64,000 nt of DNA from Ectorhizobium quercum. GTDB lineage: Bacteria > Pseudomonadota > Alphaproteobacteria > Rhizobiales > Rhizobiaceae. The notes under the pieces were generated by a model. The model did not search any database. It saw nothing but the letters and a program-made list of their open reading frames with translations, and was not told the origin of the DNA. This document shows, one piece after another, positions 17,849 through 27,425 of this stretch (positions are counted from its first letter, which is position 1; each line of letters opens with the position of its first letter). The DNA lies in assembly GCF_026552795.1 (NCBI RefSeq), contig NZ_JANFPI010000007.1, forward strand, positions 209,276 through 273,275, in the 5' to 3' direction. The translations under genes and the position numbers were made by a program.

Positions 17849-17858
17849 TTATCTATAA
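17849..17858. promoter_or_regulatory. BioR box upstream of bioR
   Basis: Exact TTATCTATAA, the BioR operator described in alphaproteobacteria, ending three bases before the bioR ATG. This predicts autorepression. The box occupies the place where a Shine-Dalgarno would be. Confidence 0.85.
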
Positions 17859-17861
17859 AAC

Positions 17862-18530
17862 ATGAGCGCGAAAACGGAAGAAACAGTGGCCGCCCGGATC
17901 AGCCGGACCCTGGCGGAGAGGATCATTGCAGGCGAGATCGAACCCGGGTCGCGGCTGAGGCAGGACCACATCGCCGAGGAGTTCGGCGCAAGCCATGTGC
18001 CGGTGCGCGAGGCCTTCCGGCGGCTGGAAGCGCAGGGACTGGCGGTGAGCGAGCCCCGGCGCGGCGTGCGGGTGGCGGCCTTCGACCTCTCGGAAGTGAA
18101 GGAAGTCGCGGAGATGCGGGCCGCGCTCGAGGTTCTGGCGCTGCGCCACGCCGCGCCGCATCTGACCCAGGCGATCCTCGATGCGGCCGAGGAAGCCACC
18201 AGGGCGGGCGACAATTCGCACGACGTCCGCTCCTGGGAAGAGGCGAACCGCCGCTTCCACCGCCTGATCGTCGAGCCCTGCGGCATGCCGCGCCTGCTCG
18301 CGTCCATCGACGACCTGCATGCGGCCAGCGCCCGCTTTCTCTTCGCCGCCTGGCAATCCAATTGGGAAGCGCGCACCGATCACGATCACCGCGCCATTCT
18401 GGCCGCGCTGCGCAAGGGCGATGTCGAAACCGCCTGCTCGACGCTTGCCCGGCATGTTCAGTGGATCGGCCATCGCCCGGTTCCGGCCGCCGGCGGCCGC
18501 AAACGCGATGTTTTTGCGATAGTCGGATAA
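17862..18530 (+). CDS. bioR: BioR, GntR-family repressor of biotin genes
   Basis: 222-aa GntR/FCD regulator with an N-terminal winged helix (about residues 10-75, including QDHIAEEFGASHVPVREAFRRLE) and a C-terminal ligand domain. Identity rests on context: it precedes bioY-bioB, and perfect TTATCTATAA boxes lie before both its own start and bioY. BioR senses biotin status in place of the missing BirA repressor function in this bacterial group. No Shine-Dalgarno is visible because the operator abuts the ATG, so a leaderless or weakly translated mRNA is possible. Confidence 0.88.
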   Translation: MSAKTEETVAARISRTLAERIIAGEIEPGSRLRQDHIAEEFGASHVPVREAFRRLEAQGLAVSEPRRGVRVAAFDLSEVKEVAEMRAALEVLALRHAAPHLTQAILDAAEEATRAGDNSHDVRSWEEANRRFHRLIVEPCGMPRLLASIDDLHAASARFLFAAWQSNWEARTDHDHRAILAALRKGDVETACSTLARHVQWIGHRPVPAAGGRKRDVFAIVG

Positions 18531-18575
18531 AATTATCTACATCTCCCTTGCGAGTCAGCCGCTCTTGTGGATTCA

Positions 18576-18604
18576 TTATAGATATCTTCAACGATTATCT
18601 ATAA
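18576..18604. promoter_or_regulatory. Tandem BioR boxes upstream of bioY
   Basis: TTATAGATAT (18576-18585, one mismatch) and TTATCTATAA (18595-18604, exact) lie just before bioY; a poorer TTATCTACAT is at 18533-18542. They should place bioYB under BioR repression. Confidence 0.85.
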
Positions 18605-18620
18605 AATCAAAGGAGCCGAC

Positions 18621-19187
18621 ATGAGCCAGACACTCGCTCTTTCCAAGCCCAATCTCAGATCCGTGGCGAAGACGACCGCCGCCATCGTGCTGGGGGCGGC
18701 CTTGATCACGCTCTGCGCCAAGCTGCGCGTGCCCTCCTGGCCGGTGCCGATGACGCTGCACACGCTCGCGGTGATGGCGATTGCCGTCACGATGGGCGCG
18801 CGTCTCGCCACGGCGACCTTCTGCGCCTATCTCGCCGCCGGCGCGGCGGGCCTGCCCGTCTTTTCGGGAACGCCCGAGCGCGGCATCGGCATCGCCTACA
18901 TGGCCGGCCCGACGGGCGGCTATCTGCTCGGCTATCTCGGCGCAAGCTGGCTGACGGGCACGCTGGCGCGCGGCCGCGGCACGGCCGGCCGAACGCTCGC
19001 CATGCTGGCGGGGCTTGGCGTCACCTACGCGGCCGGTCTTCTGTGGCTTGGCCTCTATGTCCCGGCGGATCAGATCCTCGTCCTCGGCTTCGTGCCCTTC
19101 ATCCTCGGCGACCTGATCAACATCGCGATGGTCTCGCTCGGCGCCGCGCTCGTTCCCGCCCGCTTTCTCCGGAAGGCCGGCCGATGA
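18621..19187 (+). CDS. bioY: Biotin transporter BioY
   Basis: 188-aa membrane protein, the substrate-capture (S) component of biotin uptake, with about six hydrophobic segments. Family motifs seen are [11 protein letters not shown] near residue 40 and [15 protein letters not shown] in the middle. AAAGGAGCC precedes the ATG. No BioM/BioN energy-coupling genes are adjacent, so it may work alone or with shared ECF components encoded elsewhere. It overlaps bioB (ATGA) and sits behind BioR boxes, so salvage and last-step synthesis are co-regulated. Confidence 0.93.
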   Translation: MSQTLALSKPNLRSVAKTTAAIVLGAALITLCAKLRVPSWPVPMTLHTLAVMAIAVTMGARLATATFCAYLAAGAAGLPVFSGTPERGIGIAYMAGPTGGYLLGYLGASWLTGTLARGRGTAGRTLAMLAGLGVTYAAGLLWLGLYVPADQILVLGFVPFILGDLINIAMVSLGAALVPARFLRKAGR

Positions 19188-20278
19188 GCCGCGCCACGCA
19201 CGCCACCGGCCTGCCGTCCGGGCAGGCCGCGCCGCCGCCGCGCACCGACTGGACGCAGGCCGAGGCCCGGAAAATCTATGATCTTCCCTTCCCGGAGCTT
19301 CTGTTCCGCGCGCAGGAAGTCCACCGGCGGCACTTCGACCCGGCCGAGGTCGAGACGGCGACGCTGCTGTCCATCAAGACCGGCGGCTGCCCGGAAGACT
19401 GCGGCTACTGTTCCCAGAGCGCGCACTGGAAGACCGGCGTCAAGGCGACCAAGCTGATGCAGGTCGAGCGGGTGCTGGCGGAAGCCCGCCGCGCCAGGGC
19501 GGGCGGCGCGACGCGCTTCTGCATGGGGGCCGCCTGGCGCAGCCCCAAGGACCGCGACATGGATGCGGTCTGCGCCATGATCGAGGGCGTGAAGGCGCTC
19601 GGCATGGAAACCTGCGTCACGCTCGGCATGCTGACGCCGCCGCAGGTCGAGCGCCTGTCGGAAGCCGGCCTCGACTACTACAACCACAACATCGACACGT
19701 CGCGGGACTTCTATCCCGAGATCATCACCACCCGCACGATGGACGACCGGCTGGAGACACTGGAAAACGTGCGGGCCGGCGGCATCAAGGTCTGCTGCGG
19801 CGGCATCGTCGGCATGGGCGAGACGGTGGACGACCGCATCTCGATGCTGGTGACGCTCGCCACGCTGGAGCATCACCCCGAAAGCGTGCCGCTCAACATG
19901 TGGAACGCGATCGAGGGCGCGCCGGTGATGGACAAGGCCAGGCCCGCCGACGCCATCGCCTTCGTGCGGCTGATCGCGCTCGCCCGCATCCTGATGCCGC
20001 AAAGCGTCGTGCGCCTGTCAGCGGGGCGTGACGCCATGAGCGACGAGATGCAGGCGCTGTGCTTCCTCGCCGGGGCGAACTCGATCTTCACCGGCGACGT
20101 GCTGCTGACCACCGGCAACCCCGGCCGCGACAAGGATGCCGGGCTTCTCGCCAGGCTTGGCATGCGCGCGGCGCGATTGCCCGTGGAAGCCACCGGCGGC
20201 GATTCCCCGTCCGTGCCTGCGCATGGCGGTTGCTGCTCCCGCGGCCATGCCGAAGCGCGGACCGCCGCCGCACCCTGA
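19184..20278 (+). CDS. bioB: Biotin synthase BioB
   Basis: 364-aa radical-SAM enzyme inserting sulfur into dethiobiotin. The radical-SAM Cys triad is at residues 69, 73 and 76 (CPEDCGYC), followed by [11 protein letters not shown]; the [2Fe-2S]-site region includes [16 protein letters not shown] and YYNHNIDTS, with VRLSAGR near the C-terminus. The start at 19184 overlaps the bioY stop as ATGA. It is slightly long, with extra N- and C-terminal residues; the tail has HGGCCSRGH. The other bio genes are not in this window. Confidence 0.95.
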   Translation: MSRATHATGLPSGQAAPPPRTDWTQAEARKIYDLPFPELLFRAQEVHRRHFDPAEVETATLLSIKTGGCPEDCGYCSQSAHWKTGVKATKLMQVERVLAEARRARAGGATRFCMGAAWRSPKDRDMDAVCAMIEGVKALGMETCVTLGMLTPPQVERLSEAGLDYYNHNIDTSRDFYPEIITTRTMDDRLETLENVRAGGIKVCCGGIVGMGETVDDRISMLVTLATLEHHPESVPLNMWNAIEGAPVMDKARPADAIAFVRLIALARILMPQSVVRLSAGRDAMSDEMQALCFLAGANSIFTGDVLLTTGNPGRDKDAGLLARLGMRAARLPVEATGGDSPSVPAHGGCCSRGHAEARTAAAP

Positions 20279-20341
20279 ACCGGGGGCGTACCGTCACCGG
20301 CGCGGTCTCGCATTCCGGCGGCAACACGGGTGGCCGCCGGA

Positions 20342-21352
20342 TCAGGCGGTGGGCGGGAAGGGTCCGCGCATTCGGCTGGGCGGCTGATCGTGCAGGCGGT
20401 TCCAGACCCGCCGCAACTGCCTTGTCGAGGCAAACCCGGCCCGCGTCGCCACGGTTTCCAGATCGACGCGGGAGCCGGTGAGGATTTCGCGCGCCAGCGC
20501 CGCGCGCATGCGGTTGACATAATCGCTCACGCTCATGCCGGCATGCTCGTTGAAGATGCGCGACAGATTGCGCGGGCTGGCGCCGGCAAGCCTTGCCAGC
20601 GCGGCGACGGACCATTGCCGCGCCGGATCGGCGGCGACGGCATCCTGCACACGGTGAACGGCCGGGTGGATGTGGTTTCGCCCCTCGAGCCAGGGCGAAA
20701 GCTGCGGGTCCGATCCGCCGCGCCGCAGATAGACGACGAGATAGCGCGCCACGGCGAGCGCGCAGGTGTGGCCGGCAGTCTGCGCCACGATATGCAGCAT
20801 CAGGTCGATGCCGGCGGTGATGCCGGCGCTGGTCAGCCGCTCGCCGTCCTCGACATAGAGCCGGTTTTCACGCACCCGCGCGGCGGGGGCGAGTTCGGCA
20901 AGGTCTTCCGTACAGGCATGGTGGGTCGTGCAGTCGTACCCGTCGAGCAATCCCGCACGGGCGGCCAGCAGGGCGCCCGAGCAGATCGAGACGAGCCGGA
21001 TGCCGGGCCGGATCGCCGTCCTCAGCCATTCGACGATGAGCGCATTCAGCGCGAAATCACCGGCCCTCGCGGCCGGATCGCCGCCGAGCGGGGTCTCCGT
21101 GCTGCCGGAAACGACGACGATGGCCCCGTCCGGCAGGCGCTCCGGCAGGGGCTCGATGCCGGCGATGGCCAGGCCGATGGAGCTTCCCGCCGTCGAGGAC
21201 GGCCCGATATAGCGAACGGCGAAGCGAACCCGGTCCTGTTCGAGATTGGCCTTGCGCAGCACCTCGACCGGCCCGGCCACGTCAAGCAGCAGCACGCATG
21301 GCGGCACGACGACATAGACGGCGATGTCGAGGGGCTGCGTCGCATCCGTCAT
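20342..21352 (-). CDS. GlxA-type AraC family transcriptional regulator
   Basis: 336-aa regulator with an N-terminal DJ-1/PfpI-like domain (about 1-190; SICSGALLAARAGLLDG holds the nucleophile-elbow Cys) and a C-terminal AraC double helix-turn-helix (about 230-330; NLSRIFNEHAGMSVSDYVNR). Members often control catabolism of quaternary amines or amino acids. Its ATG overlaps the stop of the upstream hydrolase gene by four bases, so the enzyme and regulator form one unit and likely respond to the same metabolite. Confidence 0.87.
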   Translation of the reverse strand: MTDATQPLDIAVYVVVPPCVLLLDVAGPVEVLRKANLEQDRVRFAVRYIGPSSTAGSSIGLAIAGIEPLPERLPDGAIVVVSGSTETPLGGDPAARAGDFALNALIVEWLRTAIRPGIRLVSICSGALLAARAGLLDGYDCTTHHACTEDLAELAPAARVRENRLYVEDGERLTSAGITAGIDLMLHIVAQTAGHTCALAVARYLVVYLRRGGSDPQLSPWLEGRNHIHPAVHRVQDAVAADPARQWSVAALARLAGASPRNLSRIFNEHAGMSVSDYVNRMRAALAREILTGSRVDLETVATRAGFASTRQLRRVWNRLHDQPPSRMRGPFPPTA

Positions 21353-21915
21353 GCGGCGGCCTTCTCCTGCCGCCCGGCAAGCGCTTCCTCCACGGTGGCG
21401 ATGCGGGCGAAACGTCCGGCCAGCACCAGTTCCGTGCGCGCCCGGATTTCCGCCGCGCTCCATTCGCGGCCGGCCGCATCCGTCATCGGGAAGGTCAGCG
21501 TCGCCTCCCCGACATAATCGACATCGTAACCAAGGTCCGACGCATGCCGGGCCGTGGTTTCACAGCATTGCTCGGTGCGGATTCCGGATATGACGACCCG
21601 TCGAATGCCGTTGCTCGTCAGCCAAACGTCGAGGCCCGATCCCACCAGGGCGCTGTGACGGCGCTTGCGGAAGACGGCGTCCGGCCGGATGTCGAGCGGC
21701 GCCAGCGTCGCGACGAAACCCGAGGCCTCGGAAAAGACGCCGCTCTCGTCGACGTGAAAGATCTGGACCACGGGAATGCCGGCGGCTTTCGCCCCGTCGA
21801 CGAGAGCCTGCTGCCGCTCGACGAAGGCCGGCAGGGCCGCCTCGTTCCAGTAGTCGCGATGGCGAAAGGATTCCTGCACATCGATGACGATCAGCGCGGT
21901 CTTGGAAGCGGACAT
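21349..21915 (-). CDS. Isochorismatase-family cysteine hydrolase
   Basis: 188-aa cysteine hydrolase of the isochorismatase/nicotinamidase superfamily. The triad is visible as Asp in VIDVQ, Lys in FRKRRHSAL and Cys in RTEQCCETTARH. The ATG at 21915 is preferred to 21939 because GGAG lies eight bases before it. Paired with a GlxA-type regulator it probably hydrolyses a C-N bond in a small amide or carbamate; the substrate cannot be told from sequence. Confidence 0.85.
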   Translation of the reverse strand: MSASKTALIVIDVQESFRHRDYWNEAALPAFVERQQALVDGAKAAGIPVVQIFHVDESGVFSEASGFVATLAPLDIRPDAVFRKRRHSALVGSGLDVWLTSNGIRRVVISGIRTEQCCETTARHASDLGYDVDYVGEATLTFPMTDAAGREWSAAEIRARTELVLAGRFARIATVEEALAGRQEKAAA

Positions 21916-21935
21916 CGGAGAACTCCTGTGTGTTG

Positions 21936-21949
21936 ACATGAGCCCATGT
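21936..21949. promoter_or_regulatory. Inverted repeat before the hydrolase-regulator operon
   Basis: ACATG-n4-CATGT about 20 bases upstream of the hydrolase start, where an operator overlapping the promoter would lie. A link to the downstream AraC-type gene is a guess. Confidence 0.3.
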
Positions 21950-22039
21950 TAGACCCTTGCACTGACGGCAGGAAATACACCGGCAGGACGAAGACCGGAC
22001 ATATCGTGCCATCGTTCCCATCGAAAGCTTCGCGATCTT

Positions 22040-23137
22040 TCAGGGCACGGCGATGAGAAGCAGATAGGCGAAGAAGATGACCAGATGGACCAGCCCGGTC
22101 AGGAGGGTCGTTCGCCCCGTGCTGAAGCTGACCATGCAGGTCGCCAGCGCTATCGTCAGAAGGGCGATGTCGCCGGGAACCAGCCCGAGGTCCAGCTCTC
22201 TTCCCGATATCAGGCTCGCGACGGCCACGAGCGGAACCGTGAGGCCGATCGTGGCGCAGGCCGAGCCCAGCGCGATGTTCAGGCCCCGCTGCAATTCGTT
22301 CCTGAGCGCCGCCTTCACCGCGGAGATCGATTCCGGCATCAGGACGAGCGTCGCGATGAAGGCGCCGATGATCGCCTCGGTGTGCTCGATCTGCCAGCGG
22401 ATGAGGCTCTCCTCGACGCTGTGGGCGACGATCTCGGTCAGCATCACGATGCCGGCGAGCCCCGCCACCAGCAGAACGAGGCTGGCCGGCAGGCTGCGTT
22501 CCGGCAACGCCGGATGGACCATTGTCTCATGGCGGAGATCCTCGACGAAATCGCCCCTGTAGCGTCTCGTCTGCGCGATCACGAAGACGACGTAAAGGAG
22601 GAAGGCCAGCGTGGCGATGAATGCCAGTTGCACGTGGGAGAACTCGCCCGGGCGGCCGGTCAGCGTAAAATTCGGCAGCACGAGCGTGAAGCCGGCCAGG
22701 GCGATCAGCATGGAGAGGAATGCGCTCGTCCCCTGCCGCTTCAGGTCCTGTCGAACGTGCCGCCATCCCCCGAGGGTCAGGCAGGCGCCGACGACGCCCG
22801 CGCATATGATCATCACGGTGGAGAATACCGATTCCCGTGCCAGCGTCGGCTTTTCGGAGCCGTCCAGCATCAGGGAAATGATGACGGATGCCTCGATGGC
22901 CGTGACGGCCAGCGTCAGGACCAGCGTGCCGAACGGTTCCCCGACATGGTGCGCGACGGTTTCGGCATGGCGCAGCACCACGAAGACCGTCGCGAAGATC
23001 AGGACGATGGCGGCAAAGTCCAGGCCATGTTCGAACGTGGCGGGAAGCGCGGCGGGAAACGGTGCGAAAGTGGCAAGCACCGCGATCAACAAGGTGCCGG
23101 CTGGCAAGCCGATTTCGGTCAGCGTGTGGCGGTTCAA
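22040..23137 (-). CDS. chaA: ChaA-like Ca2+/H+ (cation/proton) antiporter
   Basis: Inner-membrane CaCA-superfamily exchanger with about eleven hydrophobic segments. Repeat motifs GEPFGTLVLTLAVTAIEASVI (N-terminal half, acidic exchange residue) and GSACATIGLTVPLVAV (C-terminal half) match ChaA, as does the ending FSTGRTTLLTG..HL. A TTG at 23137 gives 365 aa, the E. coli ChaA length, with AGGACC upstream; the frame stays open to an ATG at 23290 but that extension looks non-homologous. It likely exports Ca2+, Na+ or K+ in exchange for protons. The start is the uncertain part. Confidence 0.85.
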   Translation of the reverse strand: MNRHTLTEIGLPAGTLLIAVLATFAPFPAALPATFEHGLDFAAIVLIFATVFVVLRHAETVAHHVGEPFGTLVLTLAVTAIEASVIISLMLDGSEKPTLARESVFSTVMIICAGVVGACLTLGGWRHVRQDLKRQGTSAFLSMLIALAGFTLVLPNFTLTGRPGEFSHVQLAFIATLAFLLYVVFVIAQTRRYRGDFVEDLRHETMVHPALPERSLPASLVLLVAGLAGIVMLTEIVAHSVEESLIRWQIEHTEAIIGAFIATLVLMPESISAVKAALRNELQRGLNIALGSACATIGLTVPLVAVASLISGRELDLGLVPGDIALLTIALATCMVSFSTGRTTLLTGLVHLVIFFAYLLLIAVP

Positions 23138-23340
23138 TGTCGCGGGTCCTAGATGCGGGAAGCGAATGTCAGCGGTCGCCCTGTGATGGCAGATAATCGC
23201 CTTCCGGCGCAATGGCCCCGACGACTTCGCAGCCGGGAAATCCCGGACGTGCCGCATCGGCCGATACGGTGCCTCCCCCGCGCGTGACATAAGAAAGCCC
23301 GAAAAGACGATGAGAAGGTGCCGCGCAATTCATCGTCGGG

Positions 23341-24543
23341 ATGGTGTTTTACATGACGGCTTTTCGTTTTCTGTGCCTCGGTTTTCTTCTGGCATGCTCG
23401 ACCGTTCGGCCGGCCACGGCCGCCGATCTCATCACCTTCTGGGACAGTCCGCAAAAAGGCGGAAACAGCTTCAACGAGACGCCGCCGGACGAGGCCTATT
23501 TCAGGGCGCTGGCCGACACCGGCGCGACATGGGTTCGCCTGACTTTCAGCAAGTGGAAGGGCGAGGGTCGCGACTTTCTGATCGGAAACGCCGACCGTTA
23601 CGACGGCCTGAAGGCGCAGGATCTGGCGACGCTGCGCAAGGTTCTGGATGCCGCCGAAGCTGCGGGTCTCAAGGTGGTCGTCGCGCCGCTCAGCCTGCCG
23701 GGCGCGCGCTGGGTGCAGCAGAACGGCGGCGCGTTCGACGACCGCCTGTGGTCCGATCCCGCCTTCTCCGATCAGGCGGTGCGTTTCTGGGCGGACCTTT
23801 CCGCAGCCCTGAAGGATCATCCGGCGATCGCCGCCTACAATCTTCTCAACGAGCCCGCTCCCGAAAAGACCACCGGCCTTGCGGAAAACGCCGCGATGGA
23901 CGACCTCAAGGCATGGCAGGAAAAGCAGGCGGGCGGCCCGCGCGACCTGCCGGCGCTTTACGAACGGATCATCGCGGCGATCCGCGCGGTCGATCCGCTC
24001 ACGCCCGTCATGGTCGACAGCGGCTACTACGCCAATCCGCGCTCGCTCGCCGCCTGGCCGGCACGCCTTTCTGACGACCGGGTGCTCTACGCCTTCCATA
24101 TGTACGAGCCCTACGCCGCGACGAGCGCACCGAACATGACGCGCAAGGAACCCTTCCGCTATCCGGGCGTGACGACCCGCTACGCAGGCGGCGATCTCGC
24201 CTGGGACCGCGCGGCCGTCACCGCCCATATCGACACGGCGTTCGACTGGGCGAAGGCGCAGGGGCTCGCGTCCAACCGGGTGGTCGCCGCCGAGTTCGGC
24301 TGCATGCGCCTGTGGGCGGATTGCCGCGCCTATCTCGAAGACGTCATGGATGCGGTCGATGCGCGTGGCGGCCACTGGGCCTTCTATTCCTTCCGCGAGG
24401 ATGTCTGGGACGGCATGGACTACGAGCTGCCGGCAAGCCTCAAGCCCGGCCGGTTCTACTGGCTCACGGAACAGGGCAGGAGCGACAGGCTGCCCCGCAA
24501 CGGCGATCTCATGCAGCTTCTGAAGCAGCGGATGCGGAACTGA
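23341..24543 (+). CDS. Secreted glycoside hydrolase family 5 (cellulase-like)
   Basis: 400-aa protein with a Sec signal peptide (about residues 1-28, ending RPATAA) and a GH5 TIM barrel. The acid/base Glu is in AYNLLNEP, the His/Tyr pair in YAFHMYEP and the nucleophile Glu in VAAEFGC, at the expected relative positions. It should cleave beta-1,4-glucan or a related glycan outside the cytoplasm. A second in-frame ATG at 23353 is possible. The neighbours give no polysaccharide pathway; a role in exopolysaccharide trimming or cellulose turnover is inference. Confidence 0.85.
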   Translation: MVFYMTAFRFLCLGFLLACSTVRPATAADLITFWDSPQKGGNSFNETPPDEAYFRALADTGATWVRLTFSKWKGEGRDFLIGNADRYDGLKAQDLATLRKVLDAAEAAGLKVVVAPLSLPGARWVQQNGGAFDDRLWSDPAFSDQAVRFWADLSAALKDHPAIAAYNLLNEPAPEKTTGLAENAAMDDLKAWQEKQAGGPRDLPALYERIIAAIRAVDPLTPVMVDSGYYANPRSLAAWPARLSDDRVLYAFHMYEPYAATSAPNMTRKEPFRYPGVTTRYAGGDLAWDRAAVTAHIDTAFDWAKAQGLASNRVVAAEFGCMRLWADCRAYLEDVMDAVDARGGHWAFYSFREDVWDGMDYELPASLKPGRFYWLTEQGRSDRLPRNGDLMQLLKQRMRN

Positions 24544-24591
24544 ACGGCAGGTGTATCCGGCCGGGAAACCCGATACGCTTGGCAGATGCAA

Positions 24592-25935
24592 TCATGGTGC
24601 CGCCTTGACGAGATCGGCGCGCAGCCGCGGCGGATAGTCGATCGGGATTTCTTCCTTTGCATAGAGCGGGCCGGACAGGTCCGGATCGGTGAGGACCGGC
24701 CGGACCGTGTAGCGGCCGGGCGCAAGGCCCGGCGGGAAGAACGGGACATAGCCGTCGCCGGCGCTGGAGCCGTGAAAGATGACGTGGGTCTCGCCATGCT
24801 TTTCAATCACATTGTCGTCCAGCAGGCGGCTTTGCCCCGGCGTCAGGGTGAAATCGCCGATGTCGTAGAGCTTGTGCGGGACGCTTTTGCCGTCAGGCCC
24901 GGTGAAGATCAGATGGATTTCCCCGTGGCCGATACGGATATCCCCCTGCCCCCGGTTGTCGAGGGAGAGCGTGAAGAGGTTACGGTAGTAATCCGGGTCC
25001 TCGGTGTTTCCACTATAGTCGGCCGCCGACAGCGCCAGCGGCGCGGGAGGTGGCTGCTGCGGATCGTAGCGTGCGGCAAGATCGTAGGCATCCTTCAGCG
25101 AGACCCAGCGCTCGATCCTGTCCTTCCTGCCGTTGTAGGCAATCTTCATCCAGTCGTCGCCCCTGAAGGCCAGGATGATGGCGACATCGCCCCTGATCAG
25201 ATAGGCTCGGGTCCTCGCCGTCTCCTGCGGGGCCGAATAGAGCGCAAGCCGCTCCACCGGCACATCCCATACTTCTTCCCTTTCTTCGGGCGAAATGACG
25301 TCTTCCGACAGGATATTGCCTCGCCGGTCATAGGAAACGGACCGCATGGGCTTGCTGAAATAGGGCCAGTCGACCGCATCTTCCGGCACCCGCGATTGCT
25401 CGACGATCCAGACCGACCGGTCCGGCTCGATCCGCAGCACGTCATGGTGCCAGCGCGCCCCGCCGCGGCAGGTGCTGTAGATGGCCTTGCGCTCGGGAAG
25501 GCGCTCGATGCTCCAGAAGCCGCCGCAGTTCTGCCGGTCCGCAACCGCATCCGGCACGTCGAACATCGCATAGGACTTCGACCCGGAATCGTAGAGGTAA
25601 AGGCCATAGCCGATATCGACCATGCCGGCAGGCAGGCCGACGGCGAGATCCGGGTGGCCGTCGTAATCATAATCCTCCTCGTCGAAGAAGGGCGACGTGC
25701 CCTGTGCATCGATGTCCTCCTGCGTCATGAGCGTCAGGCGCCGGCCGTCCGGCTGCACCAGAACATAATCCCCTCCGCGCTTTTCGACCCGCGCGGAGAT
25801 GCCGGGTTCCGGCGTGAGGACGAGGGGAAGCTTGTCCTCCTCCGCAAAGGCGGCGAAACATAAGAAGGAGAACGCACCGGCCGCAAGAAGAAGGCGCACC
25901 GCCTGCCGAAAAAGCGAAGGAGACGATCTGGACAT
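24592..25935 (-). CDS. Exported protein with FG-GAP-like and SH3-like regions, function unknown
   Basis: About 447 aa with an N-terminal signal peptide (hydrophobic core LLLAAGAFSFLCFAAFA). An acidic repeat-like stretch YDYDGHPDLAVGLPAG resembles Ca-binding FG-GAP units (XAC2610-type proteins), and a later part around residues 275-320 (YLIRGDVAIILAFRGDDWMKI) resembles bacterial SH3 modules. ATG at 25935 is preferred because the signal peptide then starts correctly; an upstream in-frame start at 26037 adds a non-signal extension. It converges on the GH5 gene. No function is assigned. Confidence 0.7.
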   Translation of the reverse strand: MSRSSPSLFRQAVRLLLAAGAFSFLCFAAFAEEDKLPLVLTPEPGISARVEKRGGDYVLVQPDGRRLTLMTQEDIDAQGTSPFFDEEDYDYDGHPDLAVGLPAGMVDIGYGLYLYDSGSKSYAMFDVPDAVADRQNCGGFWSIERLPERKAIYSTCRGGARWHHDVLRIEPDRSVWIVEQSRVPEDAVDWPYFSKPMRSVSYDRRGNILSEDVISPEEREEVWDVPVERLALYSAPQETARTRAYLIRGDVAIILAFRGDDWMKIAYNGRKDRIERWVSLKDAYDLAARYDPQQPPPAPLALSAADYSGNTEDPDYYRNLFTLSLDNRGQGDIRIGHGEIHLIFTGPDGKSVPHKLYDIGDFTLTPGQSRLLDDNVIEKHGETHVIFHGSSAGDGYVPFFPPGLAPGRYTVRPVLTDPDLSGPLYAKEEIPIDYPPRLRADLVKAAP

Positions 25936-26220
25936 GGATTCAATTGCGCTCCGTCTGGACTTCCGTTTCCCGCAACCGGATTCGGGCGCTTCGGCCCATG
26001 CCCCGGCCCCATGCGTTTTCAGCCCGGGCAACGGCAACCGTCACCGAAGCGGCATGGAGACGAAAAGAATATTGCAGTTGGCGCAACCGGCCAATATCAG
26101 GCAGGACAGGATGGCCGAAAATGGCTTCGCGAAGGAAGGTTTTCCCCGCCGCAAAGCCGCCTTCGGCACGTTTGCCGGAAATGTTCCGTCGTTTCCCGTT
26201 ACCAACCCGGGTTCAGTCGC

Positions 26221-27378
26221 ATGAGAACAGTGGTTCAATCGCTCCTTCTGCCCCTTTCGCTGCTCATCCTTGCCGGCAGCGTGGTCATGGGCGTCGCACT
26301 CATCGCCAGCCGGGCGCAAGGCGGCTTCTTCCCGGGGCTCGGTCTCGCGCTCGGGATATTGCTGCTGGGGGCGGGAAACTGCCTCTCCTGCCTGCTCAAT
26401 ACCGTCATCTGGGGGTCCGGCTACCGGCCGCGCTGGCTCGGCGCCCTCCTTGCGGTCCAGGCCCTGCCGGCGCTGCTCTTTGCCGGCTGGGCAGCCAGCG
26501 AGTTGTGGGAGACGCGCGCGGAAAACGTGGCAAGCGCCCAGCGCGGCGCCATTCTCGATGCCATTGCCAGCGACGACCTTCCGGCGCTGTTGACCGCTCA
26601 GGCCGGGTGCGGCGAGCGTTGCACGGCAAGGACGAGAGCCGGCGACGACCTGCTCGCCGCCGCCGATTACGGAGCCCGCAACGCAGCACGGCATCTGATC
26701 GGACAGGGAGCGGTCGTCGGACGAGGGAACTGGTACGGCGCGCAAATGAGCCTGCGCACCTGCGAGGGATCCTATCTGCCGCTGCTGATGGCCCTGAGCG
26801 TCGCCGTGGCGCGCGAGGACGAGGAGATGGCGCGGCTCCTGCTGCCGGTCAGCGACGAGGCGGCCAGAAGCGAAGCGCTGCGCACCGCGGCCGAACTGGA
26901 CCGGTTGGATTTCGTCCGGTTCCTTTCAGCCGCGGGCGTGCCCCTGAACACCCGCGAGCAGGGCGGGACCGGCGAGCGGCACCTGCTGGTGGCCGCCGCC
27001 GGCGGTGCGGCGATGCATGTCGGCGGATGGCTGTTGGAAGAACGGCCCGTCCCGGTCGGCAAGGCCGATCTGCAAGCGGCAACCGGGGCGCTTTTCCGCT
27101 TCATGGAGGAAACCGGCGTGCCGCGGTCGCTGGACTTCGCCCGCATGCTGGTGGCGAACGGGGCGGATATCGATGCGCCTTTCCGCGACGAGCCGAGCTT
27201 TCTCGACGAAGCCGTGCGGACAGGCCGGAAGGACGTCACGACGATGCTGCTTTCGGCCGGCGCCGATGCCTCGCGGCTGTCGGCGGATCGCACCGCCGCA
27301 TTGAACACGCTTCGACAGGAACCCGACAGGCCGGCCTATGACCGGCGGACGGAGGGATGCGTCCGTGTGGGCGGATAG
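26221..27378 (+). CDS. Membrane-anchored ankyrin-repeat protein
   Basis: 385 aa. The first 95 residues hold three hydrophobic segments (about 7-29, 37-58 and 72-93); the rest is a soluble domain with ankyrin-like units, most clearly FARMLVANGADIDAPF and DVTTMLLSAGADASRL near the C-terminus. Single cysteines occur in CGERCTAR. The ATG at 26221 is chosen because the hydrophobic N-terminus starts there, although the frame is open from 26011. It is divergent from the exported protein at 24592-25935. Likely a protein-protein interaction module at the inner membrane; role unknown. Confidence 0.7.
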   Translation: MRTVVQSLLLPLSLLILAGSVVMGVALIASRAQGGFFPGLGLALGILLLGAGNCLSCLLNTVIWGSGYRPRWLGALLAVQALPALLFAGWAASELWETRAENVASAQRGAILDAIASDDLPALLTAQAGCGERCTARTRAGDDLLAAADYGARNAARHLIGQGAVVGRGNWYGAQMSLRTCEGSYLPLLMALSVAVAREDEEMARLLLPVSDEAARSEALRTAAELDRLDFVRFLSAAGVPLNTREQGGTGERHLLVAAAGGAAMHVGGWLLEERPVPVGKADLQAATGALFRFMEETGVPRSLDFARMLVANGADIDAPFRDEPSFLDEAVRTGRKDVTTMLLSAGADASRLSADRTAALNTLRQEPDRPAYDRRTEGCVRVGG

Positions 27379-27425
27379 CATTCGACGCCCGGTGCCGTTT
27401 GCCGGATTCAGAGCATGTTTCGCCT

